Source: Candidatus Litorirhabdus singularis (GTDB lineage: Bacteria; Pseudomonadota; Gammaproteobacteria; Pseudomonadales; Halieaceae). From it: 64,000 nt of DNA. The stretch covers positions 1,488,001 through 1,552,000 of the forward strand of contig NZ_SHNN01000001.1 in the NCBI RefSeq assembly GCF_026262625.1, in the 5' to 3' direction. The notes under the pieces were generated by a model. The model was not told the origin of the DNA. It ran no database searches and was given only the letters and a program-made list of their open reading frames with translations. Shown here in pieces: positions 43,401 through 51,582 of this stretch (position 1 is the first letter of the stretch; the number at the start of each line of letters is the position of its first letter). Position numbers and translations under genes: made by a program.

Positions 43401-44586
43401 TGGCCTCGGCGCTGATCGTGCCGCTGTTGGTGATGCTGCCTTCCATGTAATCGTCAACATAGATACCGACCGCCTCGGCGTCCGCAGTGGTTGCGTTGGC
43501 CGTTCCGGAAATAGTGCCATGATTGGTGATCGAGCTGGTATCGTCGATGGTGTAATACACCATTACGCCGGTAGCAGACGCAGATTCCCCGCTGGCAGTA
43601 GCGTTAATCTGTCCAGTCTCGGTATTGGTGAGGCTGGCACCTTCCATGTCATAGATATAAATGCCAGTGGCCTCAGCGTCGCCGGAGACCACGGTCGCCT
43701 CCGCTGTGATCGTGCCCGAGTTGGTTATTTGCGAGCCGCTGTACATGGTTGAACTTATATAAATACCAGTAGCACTGGCAAATGTCTGGCCGTTGGCCTC
43801 GGCGGTGATCGTGCCGTTGTTGGTGATAGTGCCTTCCATATAATCATCAACATAGATGCCCGCCGCTTCGGCTGAGGCAGTGGTCGCGTTGGCCGTTCCG
43901 GAGATGGTGCCGTTATTGGTAATCGAGCCGGTGGGCGTCATGGTGTAATACACCAGCACACCGTGGGCAGTGGCGGACTGGCCAGTCGCGGTTCCCTGGA
44001 TGATGCCATCTGCGGTATTGGTCAGGGTGCCTTCGAGGTCGTGATCCAGATCCACCCCATACGCCTCCGCACCGCCGGCACTAGCTGTGGCCTCGGCGGT
44101 TACCGTACCGCTATTGGTAATGCTGGAGTTTTCGGTGACATCATCGGCGATGTAAATACCCGCTGCCGAGGCGGTAGTACTGCCGTTTACCGTGCCAGTA
44201 ATGGTGCCACTGTTGTTGATGGTGCCGTTAAAGTCCCCATCTACCCCGATACCGCTGGCGTCAGTGGTGCTGGTGGCACTGACGGTGCCTTCGTTGGTTA
44301 TCGTGACGTTGGTGCTGGCCGAATCGACGCTGATTGCGCTGGGGCCGCTGCTGACCACGATGGAGCCGGATGAGGTTACCGTCACCGAATCGCTACCAGT
44401 CAGGTTACATGCCATGGTGCGCGTGCCCGTTACATTGCCCGGGCAGGCGCCCATTGCGCCCGTGGCGCCGAGACTGGCGCCTGCCAGTGCCACGGCGTTA
44501 TGCATGACTGCTCGCTTCCATTTGGCCGGGAGAGACTTGTTTGATCGTGTTTGCCTAGCGCTTTTGCTGACTTTTTTGGTGGACAT
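40459..44586 (-). CDS. Large autotransporter with repetitive beta-helix passenger
   Basis: A 1375-residue type Va secreted protein. It has an unusually long, basic N-terminus (MSTKKVSKSARQTRSNKSLP) before a hydrophobic stretch (AVMHNAVALAGASLGATGAMG), resembling an extended signal peptide. About 920 residues of passenger consist of short repeats of the type SxTNSGTIxxxA with GIYV or GMxI turns, as expected for a parallel beta-helix. The C-terminal about 280 residues form an autotransporter barrel ending in RWAF. Two cysteines occur near the mature N-terminus (GACPG and MAC) and I noticed no others in the passenger. The passenger is strongly acidic, with high Gly, Thr and Ala content. The ATG at 44586 with upstream AGGGGA is better than 44658. 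A role in adhesion is likely but not shown. Confidence 0.87.
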   Translation of the reverse strand: MSTKKVSKSARQTRSNKSLPAKWKRAVMHNAVALAGASLGATGAMGACPGNVTGTRTMACNLTGSDSVTVTSSGSIVVSSGPSAISVDSASTNVTITNEGTVSATSTTDASGIGVDGDFNGTINNSGTITGTVNGSTTASAAGIYIADDVTENSSITNSGTVTAEATASAGGAEAYGVDLDHDLEGTLTNTADGIIQGTATGQSATAHGVLVYYTMTPTGSITNNGTISGTANATTASAEAAGIYVDDYMEGTITNNGTITAEANGQTFASATGIYISSTMYSGSQITNSGTITAEATVVSGDAEATGIYIYDMEGASLTNTETGQINATASGESASATGVMVYYTIDDTSSITNHGTISGTANATTADAEAVGIYVDDYMEGSITNSGTISAEANGQTSASATGIYLSSTMYSGSQLTNSGTITSEATAVTGEAEAAGVYIYDMEGASFTNTETGLITATASGDYVSATGALVSGTMDMDSTLTNAGTITVLATAATESASAWGLYIDGDMQGTLSNDGTITVTANGATDAEAYGIDLDSGLEGTLSNSGILTVTANGTDDATAEGITIESSLADGSSLTNSGTITAAATVTEAGSYAEARGIYVETMLNASLTNTEAGTISATGSGASGEATGIEVDAMGADSSVVNAGTITVSMTSSTGEADAFGLHIDSAMEGTILNSSGISATAVAAGEAEAYGMLIHSTLAATGSVENSGSISVSASGGATTASAATMAAGIYVDSIEAGASVINSGTIVAAANGTMATAAGMRVDGYMEGSVSNTLDITVSGTGGAAVGGILIESTLAAAGAVENSGTISVTGSGSGNSSTAGIYVGQMESGASLSNSGSIIASSGEGAFSMYIDMGMGGNVSNSGRLEGDLNLNGTSLSNTGTVSIPAGVTGFVGGDYTQGTDGVLELGVLDASDGGYGKLTVAGTADLSASGELSLIVDPDDGLADQEVIQDVISAGTLITDTLTVTDDTTFWNFTAVNDGENNIDIEVERGLFVADAIIQTGPSWALGAAESLDVIIEDNPSGDMAAVIDELGSLETLEEVSAATAQLVPVLVGQSSQMVNLSLNLLTDATINRVAARQGMAAGDELMNGRNLWIRPFGSSGEQDDVGDVPGYDVDNHGLIIGYDQQINDSWLLGGAIGYSEAEVEDNSSLLNHELDVDSMQLSLYAEWNISDNVFMDFIGVAGSSESESKRRIRFAEIDRTAEGSYDSWYGRAFAGLGRDFRYDRLTVTPIISATYTTIDEDAYTEKNADSLNLAVDGNDLDALVLGLDGRVSYALDEQGSSISAHVGVGYDTMTDNVALSSTFVGGGPSFVTTGAEPEELILHAGIGVELHATDTVDIYLNYDYEDRSDFERMSMTATVRWAF
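43241..43990. repeat. 393-bp (131-residue) super-repeat inside the autotransporter gene
   Basis: Long stretches recur at a 393-bp offset, for example near 43241 and 43634 (CTTCCATGTC(G/A)TAGATATAAA). In protein, the block running from SSTMYSGSQ through YDMEGAS, VYYT and DDYMEGSIT comes back after 131 residues. Similarity fades beyond about two copies, although the smaller TNSGTI unit continues along the passenger. Confidence 0.7.
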
Positions 44587-44706
44587 TACTTTTTCCCCTG
44601 GGGTGGCAGTCAACTTTTGAAAGCTGAGCTTTTCATCACTTACCGCGATCAAGTCCAATCCTGCTTGTTAAACTTTGTTTAGCGACTAGCTATATCGTAG
44701 TACAAG

Positions 44707-44919
44707 ATGGCCACTTTGACAGCAGATAGCATTGCGGCTTTGGAAAAATTTGCTCGAGGTCAATTTAGTATTGAAATACCGGGCACTTTTTGTTCTGGCG
44801 TGGTCAGGACTTTGTATTCTTTAGCCGAAATCAATCTCGATGCACCCTTGGAATGTTTTGTTGCGCAGAATGTGGTATTTACTATGCTGATCGCGAAGCA
44901 CATCCGACTGGCTAATTAA
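44707..44919 (+). CDS. Possible small protein upstream of TPR-sulfotransferase
   Basis: A 70-residue frame (MATLTADSIAALEKFARGQF start, ending AKHIRLAN) in the 343-bp gap between the autotransporter and the TPR-sulfotransferase. It has no clear ribosome binding site and no recognisable family. Its stop is 10 bp before the next start, which would suit an operon. Base composition is lower in GC than its neighbours. Real or not, this cannot be settled here; the gap otherwise must hold the promoters of both divergent genes. Confidence 0.3.
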   Translation: MATLTADSIAALEKFARGQFSIEIPGTFCSGVVRTLYSLAEINLDAPLECFVAQNVVFTMLIAKHIRLAN

Positions 44920-44929
44920 GGAATGAGAG

Positions 44930-46618
44930 TTGTCCAACCCAGCACAGTACCCGGACGTTTCGGTTGCCATGTCCATGGCGCGGCAATGTGAGTCGGAGCA
45001 GCGGCTTGCCGATGCGGAGGACCTGTATCGGCAGGTCATTGAGCAGGACCCCTGGTTTCATCCGGCTTATCACGCCCTGGGTCTGGTCGCTTACCGGGTG
45101 GACAAACTGGCAGTCGCCGCCGAGCTGATTTCCAGTGCCATTGCCTTGAACGCTTCCCGAGTGCTATACAATCGCGATTATGGCGAGATCTGTCGACGTC
45201 TTGGCAGGTTTGACCAGGCGCTGGAAAGTGCACGCCTGGCGGTGGGCCTGGATGACGAGCAGGCGGAGAGCCACTACAACCTGGGCCTTGCGCTGTCTGC
45301 GCATGAAGCAAACGAGTCAGCGGTTACAAGCTATCAGCGGGCCGTCGAGCTCGACCCCCTTCATAGCAAGGCCTGGAATAACCTGGGCTCTGCACTGGAA
45401 CAATGTGCAGCACCGTTAGCTGCGATCGACGCCTACCGGCAGGCGCTGGGTATCAATCCCGATCATGTCGAGGCGCGCAGTAACCTGGGCTCACTTTTAG
45501 CCAGGGAGGGCGATATTGACGCGGCGCGGAGCGAATTAGGTCGAGCGCTGGATTTGCAGCCCGAGTCCTTGGCAGCTCACTTTGCTATTTCGTCCTTGAA
45601 GCGCTACCAAGCGGATGACCCGCACTTGCGGTCACTGGAGCAACTGGCCCAGCATCCTGAGCGACTGCCTCTCAAGGAGCGCACCCAACTCTACTTTGCG
45701 CTGGGCAAGGCGCGCGCGGACTGCGAAGACTATGAGCGGGCTTTTACCGCTTTTGAGCAGGGTAACCGTTTACAAAAGGGACAATTGAAGAGCTCGCGAT
45801 CCCGGCTGCAGGCGCAGTGCAACGCGATTATCGAATTGTTCGATGCAGATTACCTCGAGCAGATGCACGCTGAATTGAGCCCGCTCGATTCAACACCAGT
45901 GTTCGTCGTCGGAATGCCACGCTCCGGTACCAGCCTGGTAGAGCAGATCCTGTCCAGCCATAGCGACGTCCATGGCGCGGGCGAGCTGAAAAACCTCAAC
46001 GGCGTTGTTAATGAACAGCTGCAACTCGCGCCGGCTGAGTTGTTCACCCGCGGACTGGAGTCCATGCCTGCCAGCGGCTACGCGGAGATGGGCACGGCCT
46101 ATCTTGAGAGTATCCGCGGGCTTGCGCCGCAGGCCGCCCGAGTCGTAGACAAGATGCCTGCCAATTTCTACTACCTTGGGCTGATTTCGCGGGCTCTGCC
46201 CGGTGCAAAAATAATACATATTGCGCGTGACCCTATGGATATCGGCCTGTCGTGCTACAGTCGTTTATTCAATGACACCATGGAATTCAGCTATGATCTG
46301 CAGGACATTGGTAATTATTACCTCGGTTACCATCGTCTCATGCAGCACTGGGCAAAGGTGTTGCCAAGTGGCAGCCTATTGACCCTGCGCTATGAAGATC
46401 TCGTCGCCGACCTTGAGGGATATAGCCGGTCGATGATTGAACACATAGGTATGGCATGGCAGCCGCAGTGCCTGCGCTTTTACGAAAACCAGCGGCCGGT
46501 AAGAACGGCGAGCCTGGCGCAGGTACGCAAGCCTGTTTATGGCAGTTCGGTGGGAGCCTGGAAGAATTACAGCGCGCAGCTGCAACCGCTGCTTGATATC
46601 GTGGCTGACTATCGATGA
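44930..46618 (+). CDS. TPR-repeat sulfotransferase fusion, copy 1
   Basis: A 562-residue protein. The first about 250 residues are tetratricopeptide repeats with the usual spaced A/Y/G pattern (AYHALGLVAYRVDKLAVAAELI, ESHYNLGLALSAHEANESAVTSY, KAWNNLGSALEQCAAPLAAIDAY). The C-terminal half is a PAPS-dependent sulfotransferase: VFVVGMPRSGTSLVEQILSSHSDVHGAGEL near residue 323, then AKIIHIARDPMDIGLSCYSR for the 3'-phosphate. The TTG at 44930, with AAGGA upstream, is the probable start. Such fusions may sulfate proteins or glycans. The stop overlaps the start of the next copy by 4 bp. Confidence 0.87.
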   Translation: MSNPAQYPDVSVAMSMARQCESEQRLADAEDLYRQVIEQDPWFHPAYHALGLVAYRVDKLAVAAELISSAIALNASRVLYNRDYGEICRRLGRFDQALESARLAVGLDDEQAESHYNLGLALSAHEANESAVTSYQRAVELDPLHSKAWNNLGSALEQCAAPLAAIDAYRQALGINPDHVEARSNLGSLLAREGDIDAARSELGRALDLQPESLAAHFAISSLKRYQADDPHLRSLEQLAQHPERLPLKERTQLYFALGKARADCEDYERAFTAFEQGNRLQKGQLKSSRSRLQAQCNAIIELFDADYLEQMHAELSPLDSTPVFVVGMPRSGTSLVEQILSSHSDVHGAGELKNLNGVVNEQLQLAPAELFTRGLESMPASGYAEMGTAYLESIRGLAPQAARVVDKMPANFYYLGLISRALPGAKIIHIARDPMDIGLSCYSRLFNDTMEFSYDLQDIGNYYLGYHRLMQHWAKVLPSGSLLTLRYEDLVADLEGYSRSMIEHIGMAWQPQCLRFYENQRPVRTASLAQVRKPVYGSSVGAWKNYSAQLQPLLDIVADYR

Positions 46619-48786
46619 CCCTTACTCGCAAGCTCCCCAATGGCGTTCTGCCGCTGCCCGAAGAACCTATTGTTGCACGTACTGTAACCAAGCCGCGTCG
46701 TTTGAGTCCGCAGCAGGCTCTGGCTTTGGCAAACAAACACCAGAGCAATGGAGAGTTGCGGCAAAGCTGGTCTATTTTGCAAAAACTGTTGGCAGACAAA
46801 CCTGATATGCACGCAGCGCTGCATTTGGGCGCTATTGTTAAACATCAATTGGGCGACTTCGAGAGTGGCATTGCGCTGCTGGGCAAGACCGTCTTGCTGC
46901 AGCCGGAGGTCAGCTTGTATCGCTCCAACCTGGCCGAGATGTATCGTACGGCGGGCAATACTCCTGCGGCGATCGAGCAGGGCAGGGAAGCGGTGCGACT
47001 GGACCCTGCCAGTGCGGTTGCCCATAGCAATCTGGGGATTGCCTATTATGATATGGGCGACTTTGAGGCCGCCGAGAGTTGCCAGCATAGGGCGTTGCAG
47101 CTGAACCCTGATCTGGCAGCGGCACGCAACAATCTGGGTAGTATCTTTCGCGAACGCAAGGATTTGCCCGCGGCTATCCGCTGCTATGAAATGGTACTGC
47201 GGCTGCAGCCCGAGCATCTGGAAGCCATGAATAATCTGGGTGCCGTACTGACCGAGGACGAGCGCTATGAAGAGGCTGTGGCGACCCTGCGCAAAGTGCT
47301 GGCAGTTAAACCTGACTTCGCTGATGCCCATTCCAATATTGGCAATGCGTTTGTGGCGCTGGAAAAATATGAAATTGCCTTGCAGGCCTTCGATCGCGCG
47401 CTTGAACTGCGGCCAGAATATGCAGAGCCATATCTGGGACGGGCCCGGGTCTTTCATGAGCAGGGACAATTGCAGTTGGCAGAGGAAGCCGCGAATAGTG
47501 CGTTGCTTATCGATGCTGGCAAGGCTGAAGCGCATTGTGTCCTGGCACTGGTGTATGCCGAGCAAGGTTCTCCGGAAAAGGCGATGCAGCAATGGGAGCA
47601 GGCGCTTTCCATTGACCCTGCCCTGCAGCGAGCATACATCGGTAAGGGCAGTCTCCTTATGGAACAAGGGTTGATGAAAGAGGCCGAAAGCAGTCAGTTG
47701 CAGGCTCTGGAGTTGGACTCGGACAGTCTTGCTGCCCGGATAGCACTGACTCAGGTGAGAAAGACCCTACCCGGAGATGAAAACTTTCTCGAGCTGGAGG
47801 CTCGCGTCCGGGATATTGACGGTCTCTATGAGAGCAAGGCCATGGCTCTGCATTTTGCGTTGGGTAAATGCTATGACGACCTTGGCGACTACAATAGTGC
47901 GTTCCCACATTTTCTTTCCGCCTGCGCAATCAAACGACGCAGTATCGAGTATTCACCAGCGGATACAGAAACGCTGGTTGATCAACTCATCAGCTTTTTT
48001 GATGTAGAGCGGGTTTCCTCGGCAGTCGGGGGTGGGTGTTCCTCGGAATTACCGGTGTTTGTGCTTGGCATGGCTCGCTCCGGCACAACGCTGACCGAGC
48101 AAATTATTGCCAGCCATCCTCAGGTATACGGCGCGGGTGAATTACCTGATTTGCTCGCACTGGCGCATAGTCACGACAATCCGCAGTCTGAATGCTACTA
48201 CCCCTTCAGCCTCTCTGAAACGGATCAGGCCGGCTTTGCTGAAATGGGTGCAAGCTATGTTAGTGGACTGCATGAGCGTTTTGGGCAAGCTCTGCGGATT
48301 ACGGACAAGATGCCCGCAAATTTCTTTGCCGTGGGGCTGATACATTTAATATTACCCCACGCCAAAATCATCCATATAAGGCGCAATCCCTTGGATACCT
48401 GTATTTCGGGTTTCTCAAAACTTTATAACCGCGGGCAGCTGTATAGCTACGATCTGGCGGAGCTGGGCCAGTATTATCGCCAGTATTATCGCCTGATGCA
48501 GCATTGGACAGCGGTGCTGCCCGCAGGACGACTGTTGGAAATATGTTATGAGGACCTTGTTGCAGATCAGGAAATGCAGGCCAGACGGATCATAGAACAC
48601 TGCGGTCTTGAGTGGACTGATCGGTGTCTGGATTTCCATAAGACGAAGCGCTCGGTGAGGACTGCTAGCGCAGCTCAGGTCCGACAGCCGATTTATACCA
48701 GTTCGATAGAGCGTTGGCGGCGGTATGAAAAATTTCTGCAACCATTGTGTGACGCACTGGGCCCGGACCTGATCGAGCAGGGCTGA
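46615..48786 (+). CDS. TPR-repeat sulfotransferase fusion, copy 2
   Basis: A 723-residue relative of the preceding gene, with about ten TPR units (residues about 40-380; for example AHSNLGIAYYDMGDFEAAESC, ARNNLGSIFRERKDLPAAIRC and AHSNIGNAFVALEKYEIALQAF). A sulfotransferase domain follows, starting near residue 480 (VFVLGMARSGTTLTEQIIASHPQVYGAGEL) with AKIIHIRRNPLDTCISGFSK. The ATG lies in the stop region of copy 1 (ATGA), so translation is coupled. The extra TPR length suggests a different protein partner or acceptor. The 3' end converges with the membrane-protein gene, leaving 10 bp. Confidence 0.87.
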   Translation: MTLTRKLPNGVLPLPEEPIVARTVTKPRRLSPQQALALANKHQSNGELRQSWSILQKLLADKPDMHAALHLGAIVKHQLGDFESGIALLGKTVLLQPEVSLYRSNLAEMYRTAGNTPAAIEQGREAVRLDPASAVAHSNLGIAYYDMGDFEAAESCQHRALQLNPDLAAARNNLGSIFRERKDLPAAIRCYEMVLRLQPEHLEAMNNLGAVLTEDERYEEAVATLRKVLAVKPDFADAHSNIGNAFVALEKYEIALQAFDRALELRPEYAEPYLGRARVFHEQGQLQLAEEAANSALLIDAGKAEAHCVLALVYAEQGSPEKAMQQWEQALSIDPALQRAYIGKGSLLMEQGLMKEAESSQLQALELDSDSLAARIALTQVRKTLPGDENFLELEARVRDIDGLYESKAMALHFALGKCYDDLGDYNSAFPHFLSACAIKRRSIEYSPADTETLVDQLISFFDVERVSSAVGGGCSSELPVFVLGMARSGTTLTEQIIASHPQVYGAGELPDLLALAHSHDNPQSECYYPFSLSETDQAGFAEMGASYVSGLHERFGQALRITDKMPANFFAVGLIHLILPHAKIIHIRRNPLDTCISGFSKLYNRGQLYSYDLAELGQYYRQYYRLMQHWTAVLPAGRLLEICYEDLVADQEMQARRIIEHCGLEWTDRCLDFHKTKRSVRTASAAQVRQPIYTSSIERWRRYEKFLQPLCDALGPDLIEQG

Positions 48787-48796
48787 GACCACCCTG

Positions 48797-49432
48797 TTAA
48801 CGATTATCCGGTAACGGTTTCCTCACGGTCAGGTAGATGACCGCGCCCAGCGCCGGTAGCAAGGCGTAAAGCCAGAACCAACCATTGATGGACATATTGC
48901 GCCGCCGCATGTCATCCGTCAGCACGAAAGCAAAGGCAATCGGGAACAGGAAGAAATCTACCGTCATAACATTGACGAATATATTGCTGTGCCATGTTTC
49001 CATAAAGGCAGTGAAGTTACCCTGAGATAGACCGTAGACTAACAAAGCAATGGTTGAAGCCAATAAGACGAGCGCCAGGATTTTGGATTCCGCGAAGCGA
49101 ATAACCGGCGTTATACGTCCAGCGAAGGGTTTTTGTTCTTTACGTAACAGCAGATAGATATACAGCGCGCTGTTGCCCAGGATCATAGAGCTTATGGCAA
49201 AGGGGAATGCTTTTAGTTTGCCTTGAGTATCTTGTACTAGCATGGCCACCATAATAATCGGCCATACGCCCAGTATGTTAAACACCATGAATACCATTGG
49301 ATCGTAGACTGATTTGTCATTTTGCATAATGCCGACAATGGTGTCGGCGACGGATTCGCCGCCCTCCGGAGAGAAGCCCAGCACATGGATCCAGCCCAAC
49401 AGCCAAACGCCTGCCAATACGAATTTAGTCAT
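48797..49432 (-). CDS. Multi-pass membrane protein of unknown function
   Basis: A 211-residue integral membrane protein with about six hydrophobic segments (for example FVLAGVWLLGWIHVLGF, YDPMVFMVFNILGVWPIIMVAML, ILALVLLASTIALLVYGL, FFLFPIAFAFVLTDDM and GWFWLYALLPALGAVIYLTV). The start ATG at 49432 is preceded by GGAGAGGG about 8-10 nt upstream. I recognise no family or catalytic motif. It is probably cotranscribed with nothing else; the TPR-sulfotransferase upstream is 71 bp away on the same strand. Confidence 0.6.
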   Translation of the reverse strand: MTKFVLAGVWLLGWIHVLGFSPEGGESVADTIVGIMQNDKSVYDPMVFMVFNILGVWPIIMVAMLVQDTQGKLKAFPFAISSMILGNSALYIYLLLRKEQKPFAGRITPVIRFAESKILALVLLASTIALLVYGLSQGNFTAFMETWHSNIFVNVMTVDFFLFPIAFAFVLTDDMRRRNMSINGWFWLYALLPALGAVIYLTVRKPLPDNR

Positions 49433-49503
49433 TACGTTTACCCTCTCCTCCCTGAGCATTGCCCGGGACCTTTTAGAATTATTGGGACGTTATTGGAATG
49501 TTG

Positions 49504-51510
49504 CTAAGGCTTTGCTGAAGCTAGCCGATATTGATCCAGGGAAGGCTTAAGCGTTGTTTCCAGCGGACCCAAAAACGGTTGGAAGTGAGTCCATTGTTCA
49601 ACGCCTTCTTTGTAAATGGGTTGCCTGACTTGCTCAGAGCTCGCTGTGCGCACTGCGCGCTCTGTGTTGTGAAAATCCATACAGGCGGATTCAAAAGGCA
49701 GGCCACAATAGTCCAGTAGACGAGTTACTTGGGTTTCCAGGTCTGCAACTACGTTCTCGTATTGGACTCTCAGTACGCTATTGGGTGTTACCGCGTCCCA
49801 GTGCGCCATGAGCTCGACGTAGTCATTGTAGTAGCGGCCTATGTCGATGAGGTCATAGGTGAATTCCTGACCCTCGGCGAACAATTGTTTGAAGCCGCTG
49901 AAGCAGCAGGCCATGGGATGTCTGCGTGCATCAATGATCTTGGCATTGGGCAAAATGAGTTTAATCAGGCCAATGTGACGAAAGTTGTTGGGCATCTTGT
50001 CGATAAAGAAGTCGGCGCCCTGGCGGTGGATACGTGTGTCTTCAATATACTGCTGCCCTAGCGCTTGCAGCTGTTCATCGCTGAAGTCCTGGAGCAGCTC
50101 CGGGTAGGCTTTGCCGTCGTCGTCGCGGCCCTGACGCCGCAGCTTTTGCGCGGTGGAGAGAATATTGGGCAGTTCAAGGGTGCCATCAACCTGACTGTGC
50201 GAAGACAGAATCTGCTCCAGCAGGGTGGAGCCGGCTCTCGGCAAACCGACGATAAAAATAGGGTCTGGTGCCGGGTGGCCAGCATTGGCGCGGCTCTCCA
50301 GAATTTCACGGGTGAAATAGCTGCGCTGCTGCTTGAGATCTTCCGAGATAGTGTCGGCGTCATAATTACTCTGTTGCCGCTTCAACTGATTCCCTTGCGT
50401 ATAATATTCGAAGGAGCGGGTATAGTCTTTTGCGTCCTCGAACGCCTTGCCCAGGGCGAAGGCGAGATGGAATTTGCTGGCCGGCCCCAGCTCCTCACGT
50501 TGCTCAAGGGCTAGCATCTCGTCAAGTTCAGCTTGACTGAAACGGTAGGTCTTGAGGTTGGAGAGGGCGTAATATGCCTCGCCGTGCCAAGGGTTGGATG
50601 ATATTGCTGCCTGGTAACTGGCAATGGCCTCCTGTTGATCACCGCGGGTTTTTAAGGCGTGTCCGCGAGACGTCAGGGTGATTGCGTCTCCCGGTAAAAC
50701 TTTTAGTACCTCAGCAAAGAGTGCAAGTGCACCATCAAAATCCCCCATCTGCATTTTCTCGATGGCATACAGAGACTTTAGCTGGGGGTTGCCAGGCTGA
50801 TGTTGGTGCAGACTTTCTGCTGCGGACAGAGCCTGGGCGAACTTCTGTCGTTTGCGCAGTACATTAACAAAATCAATTTTTACCTGGATATTTTCTGGTT
50901 CAAATTCTGCCGCACTTTCCAGCAAGTACTCAGCGTCTTCCAGTACGCCAAACTGGACTGCCAGTTGAGCCAGCAGGCGCATGGCTTCAACGTGAGCGGG
51001 ATTAGCCTGCAGAAACTTGCGGCATAGCGTTTCTGCTTTGAACAGCTTGCCTTGAGACATGAGGTCAGACACGGCGACCAGGGCTTTGGGAAGAGCCTGT
51101 AGGCGTTTTACCTGAGCCTGAGCCTGCTGCGCGTCTTGCGGGCGATTCATCGCCTGCAGAATTTGATGTTGGCTGCGCCAGCTTGCCAGCAGCACCGGGT
51201 TCAGCTGACAGGCATTGGCAAAGGCGGCTAATGCCTGTTGCGGGTTGCCCTTGGCTAGATGTAGGTGACCCTGCTCCTGATAGACGCGTCCACGATCATG
51301 AGAGGTCGATTTTAGTGAGTCCAGACACGTTTGTGCCTCAGCATATTGCTTTGTATAGCGGTAGCACACCGCGGCCATATACAGGCCTTCGGCATGGTTC
51401 GGGTCGATGGCGAGCAGTCGGTCGATGCTCTGTAAGGCTTCGACAAAATTGCCTGCGGCAATGCTCTTTTGAATATCGCCGGGCTTGGGAGCAGCCGAAG
51501 TTGAGGTCAT
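49504..51510 (-). CDS. TPR-repeat sulfotransferase fusion, copy 3
   Basis: A 668-residue protein with an N-terminal TPR region (about 20-330; for example AEGLYMAAVCYRYTKQYAEAQTC and AYYALSNLKTYRFSQAELDE). A sulfotransferase domain begins near residue 418 (IFIVGLPRAGSTLLEQILSSHSQVDGTLEL), with AKIIDARRHPMACCFSGFKQLF next and the C-terminal RAVRTASSEQVRQPIYKEG shared with the other two copies. The conserved C-terminus TASxxQVRxPIY in all three copies shows common descent. It is on the opposite strand from copies 1 and 2 and downstream of a TonB receptor, from which a terminator separates it. Confidence 0.87.
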   Translation of the reverse strand: MTSTSAAPKPGDIQKSIAAGNFVEALQSIDRLLAIDPNHAEGLYMAAVCYRYTKQYAEAQTCLDSLKSTSHDRGRVYQEQGHLHLAKGNPQQALAAFANACQLNPVLLASWRSQHQILQAMNRPQDAQQAQAQVKRLQALPKALVAVSDLMSQGKLFKAETLCRKFLQANPAHVEAMRLLAQLAVQFGVLEDAEYLLESAAEFEPENIQVKIDFVNVLRKRQKFAQALSAAESLHQHQPGNPQLKSLYAIEKMQMGDFDGALALFAEVLKVLPGDAITLTSRGHALKTRGDQQEAIASYQAAISSNPWHGEAYYALSNLKTYRFSQAELDEMLALEQREELGPASKFHLAFALGKAFEDAKDYTRSFEYYTQGNQLKRQQSNYDADTISEDLKQQRSYFTREILESRANAGHPAPDPIFIVGLPRAGSTLLEQILSSHSQVDGTLELPNILSTAQKLRRQGRDDDGKAYPELLQDFSDEQLQALGQQYIEDTRIHRQGADFFIDKMPNNFRHIGLIKLILPNAKIIDARRHPMACCFSGFKQLFAEGQEFTYDLIDIGRYYNDYVELMAHWDAVTPNSVLRVQYENVVADLETQVTRLLDYCGLPFESACMDFHNTERAVRTASSEQVRQPIYKEGVEQWTHFQPFLGPLETTLKPSLDQYRLASAKP

Positions 51511-51532
51511 GAGATATCCTGAGGGCAGAACG

Positions 51533-51563
51533 AAAAAGTCCCAGCAGTTTAACGCCGGGACCT
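51533..51563 (-). terminator. Rho-independent terminator after the TonB receptor
   Basis: On the minus strand the arms AGGTCCC and GGGACTT (one G-T pair) frame a 14-nt loop and run straight into a T tract (TTTTT). It lies 20 bp beyond the stop codon of the receptor. Confidence 0.6.
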
Positions 51564-51582
51564 GGGTGTTGCGAGTGCTGTT

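Noticed and set aside
43241-43990. The repeated DNA as a CRISPR or insertion element
   Set aside because: The repeats stay in the reading frame of the autotransporter passenger, vary gradually, and have no spacer structure or terminal inverted repeats.
40204-44373. Several long plus-strand frames opposite the autotransporter
   Set aside because: Repetitive GC-rich coding sequence creates open antisense frames; none has family motifs or ribosome binding sites.
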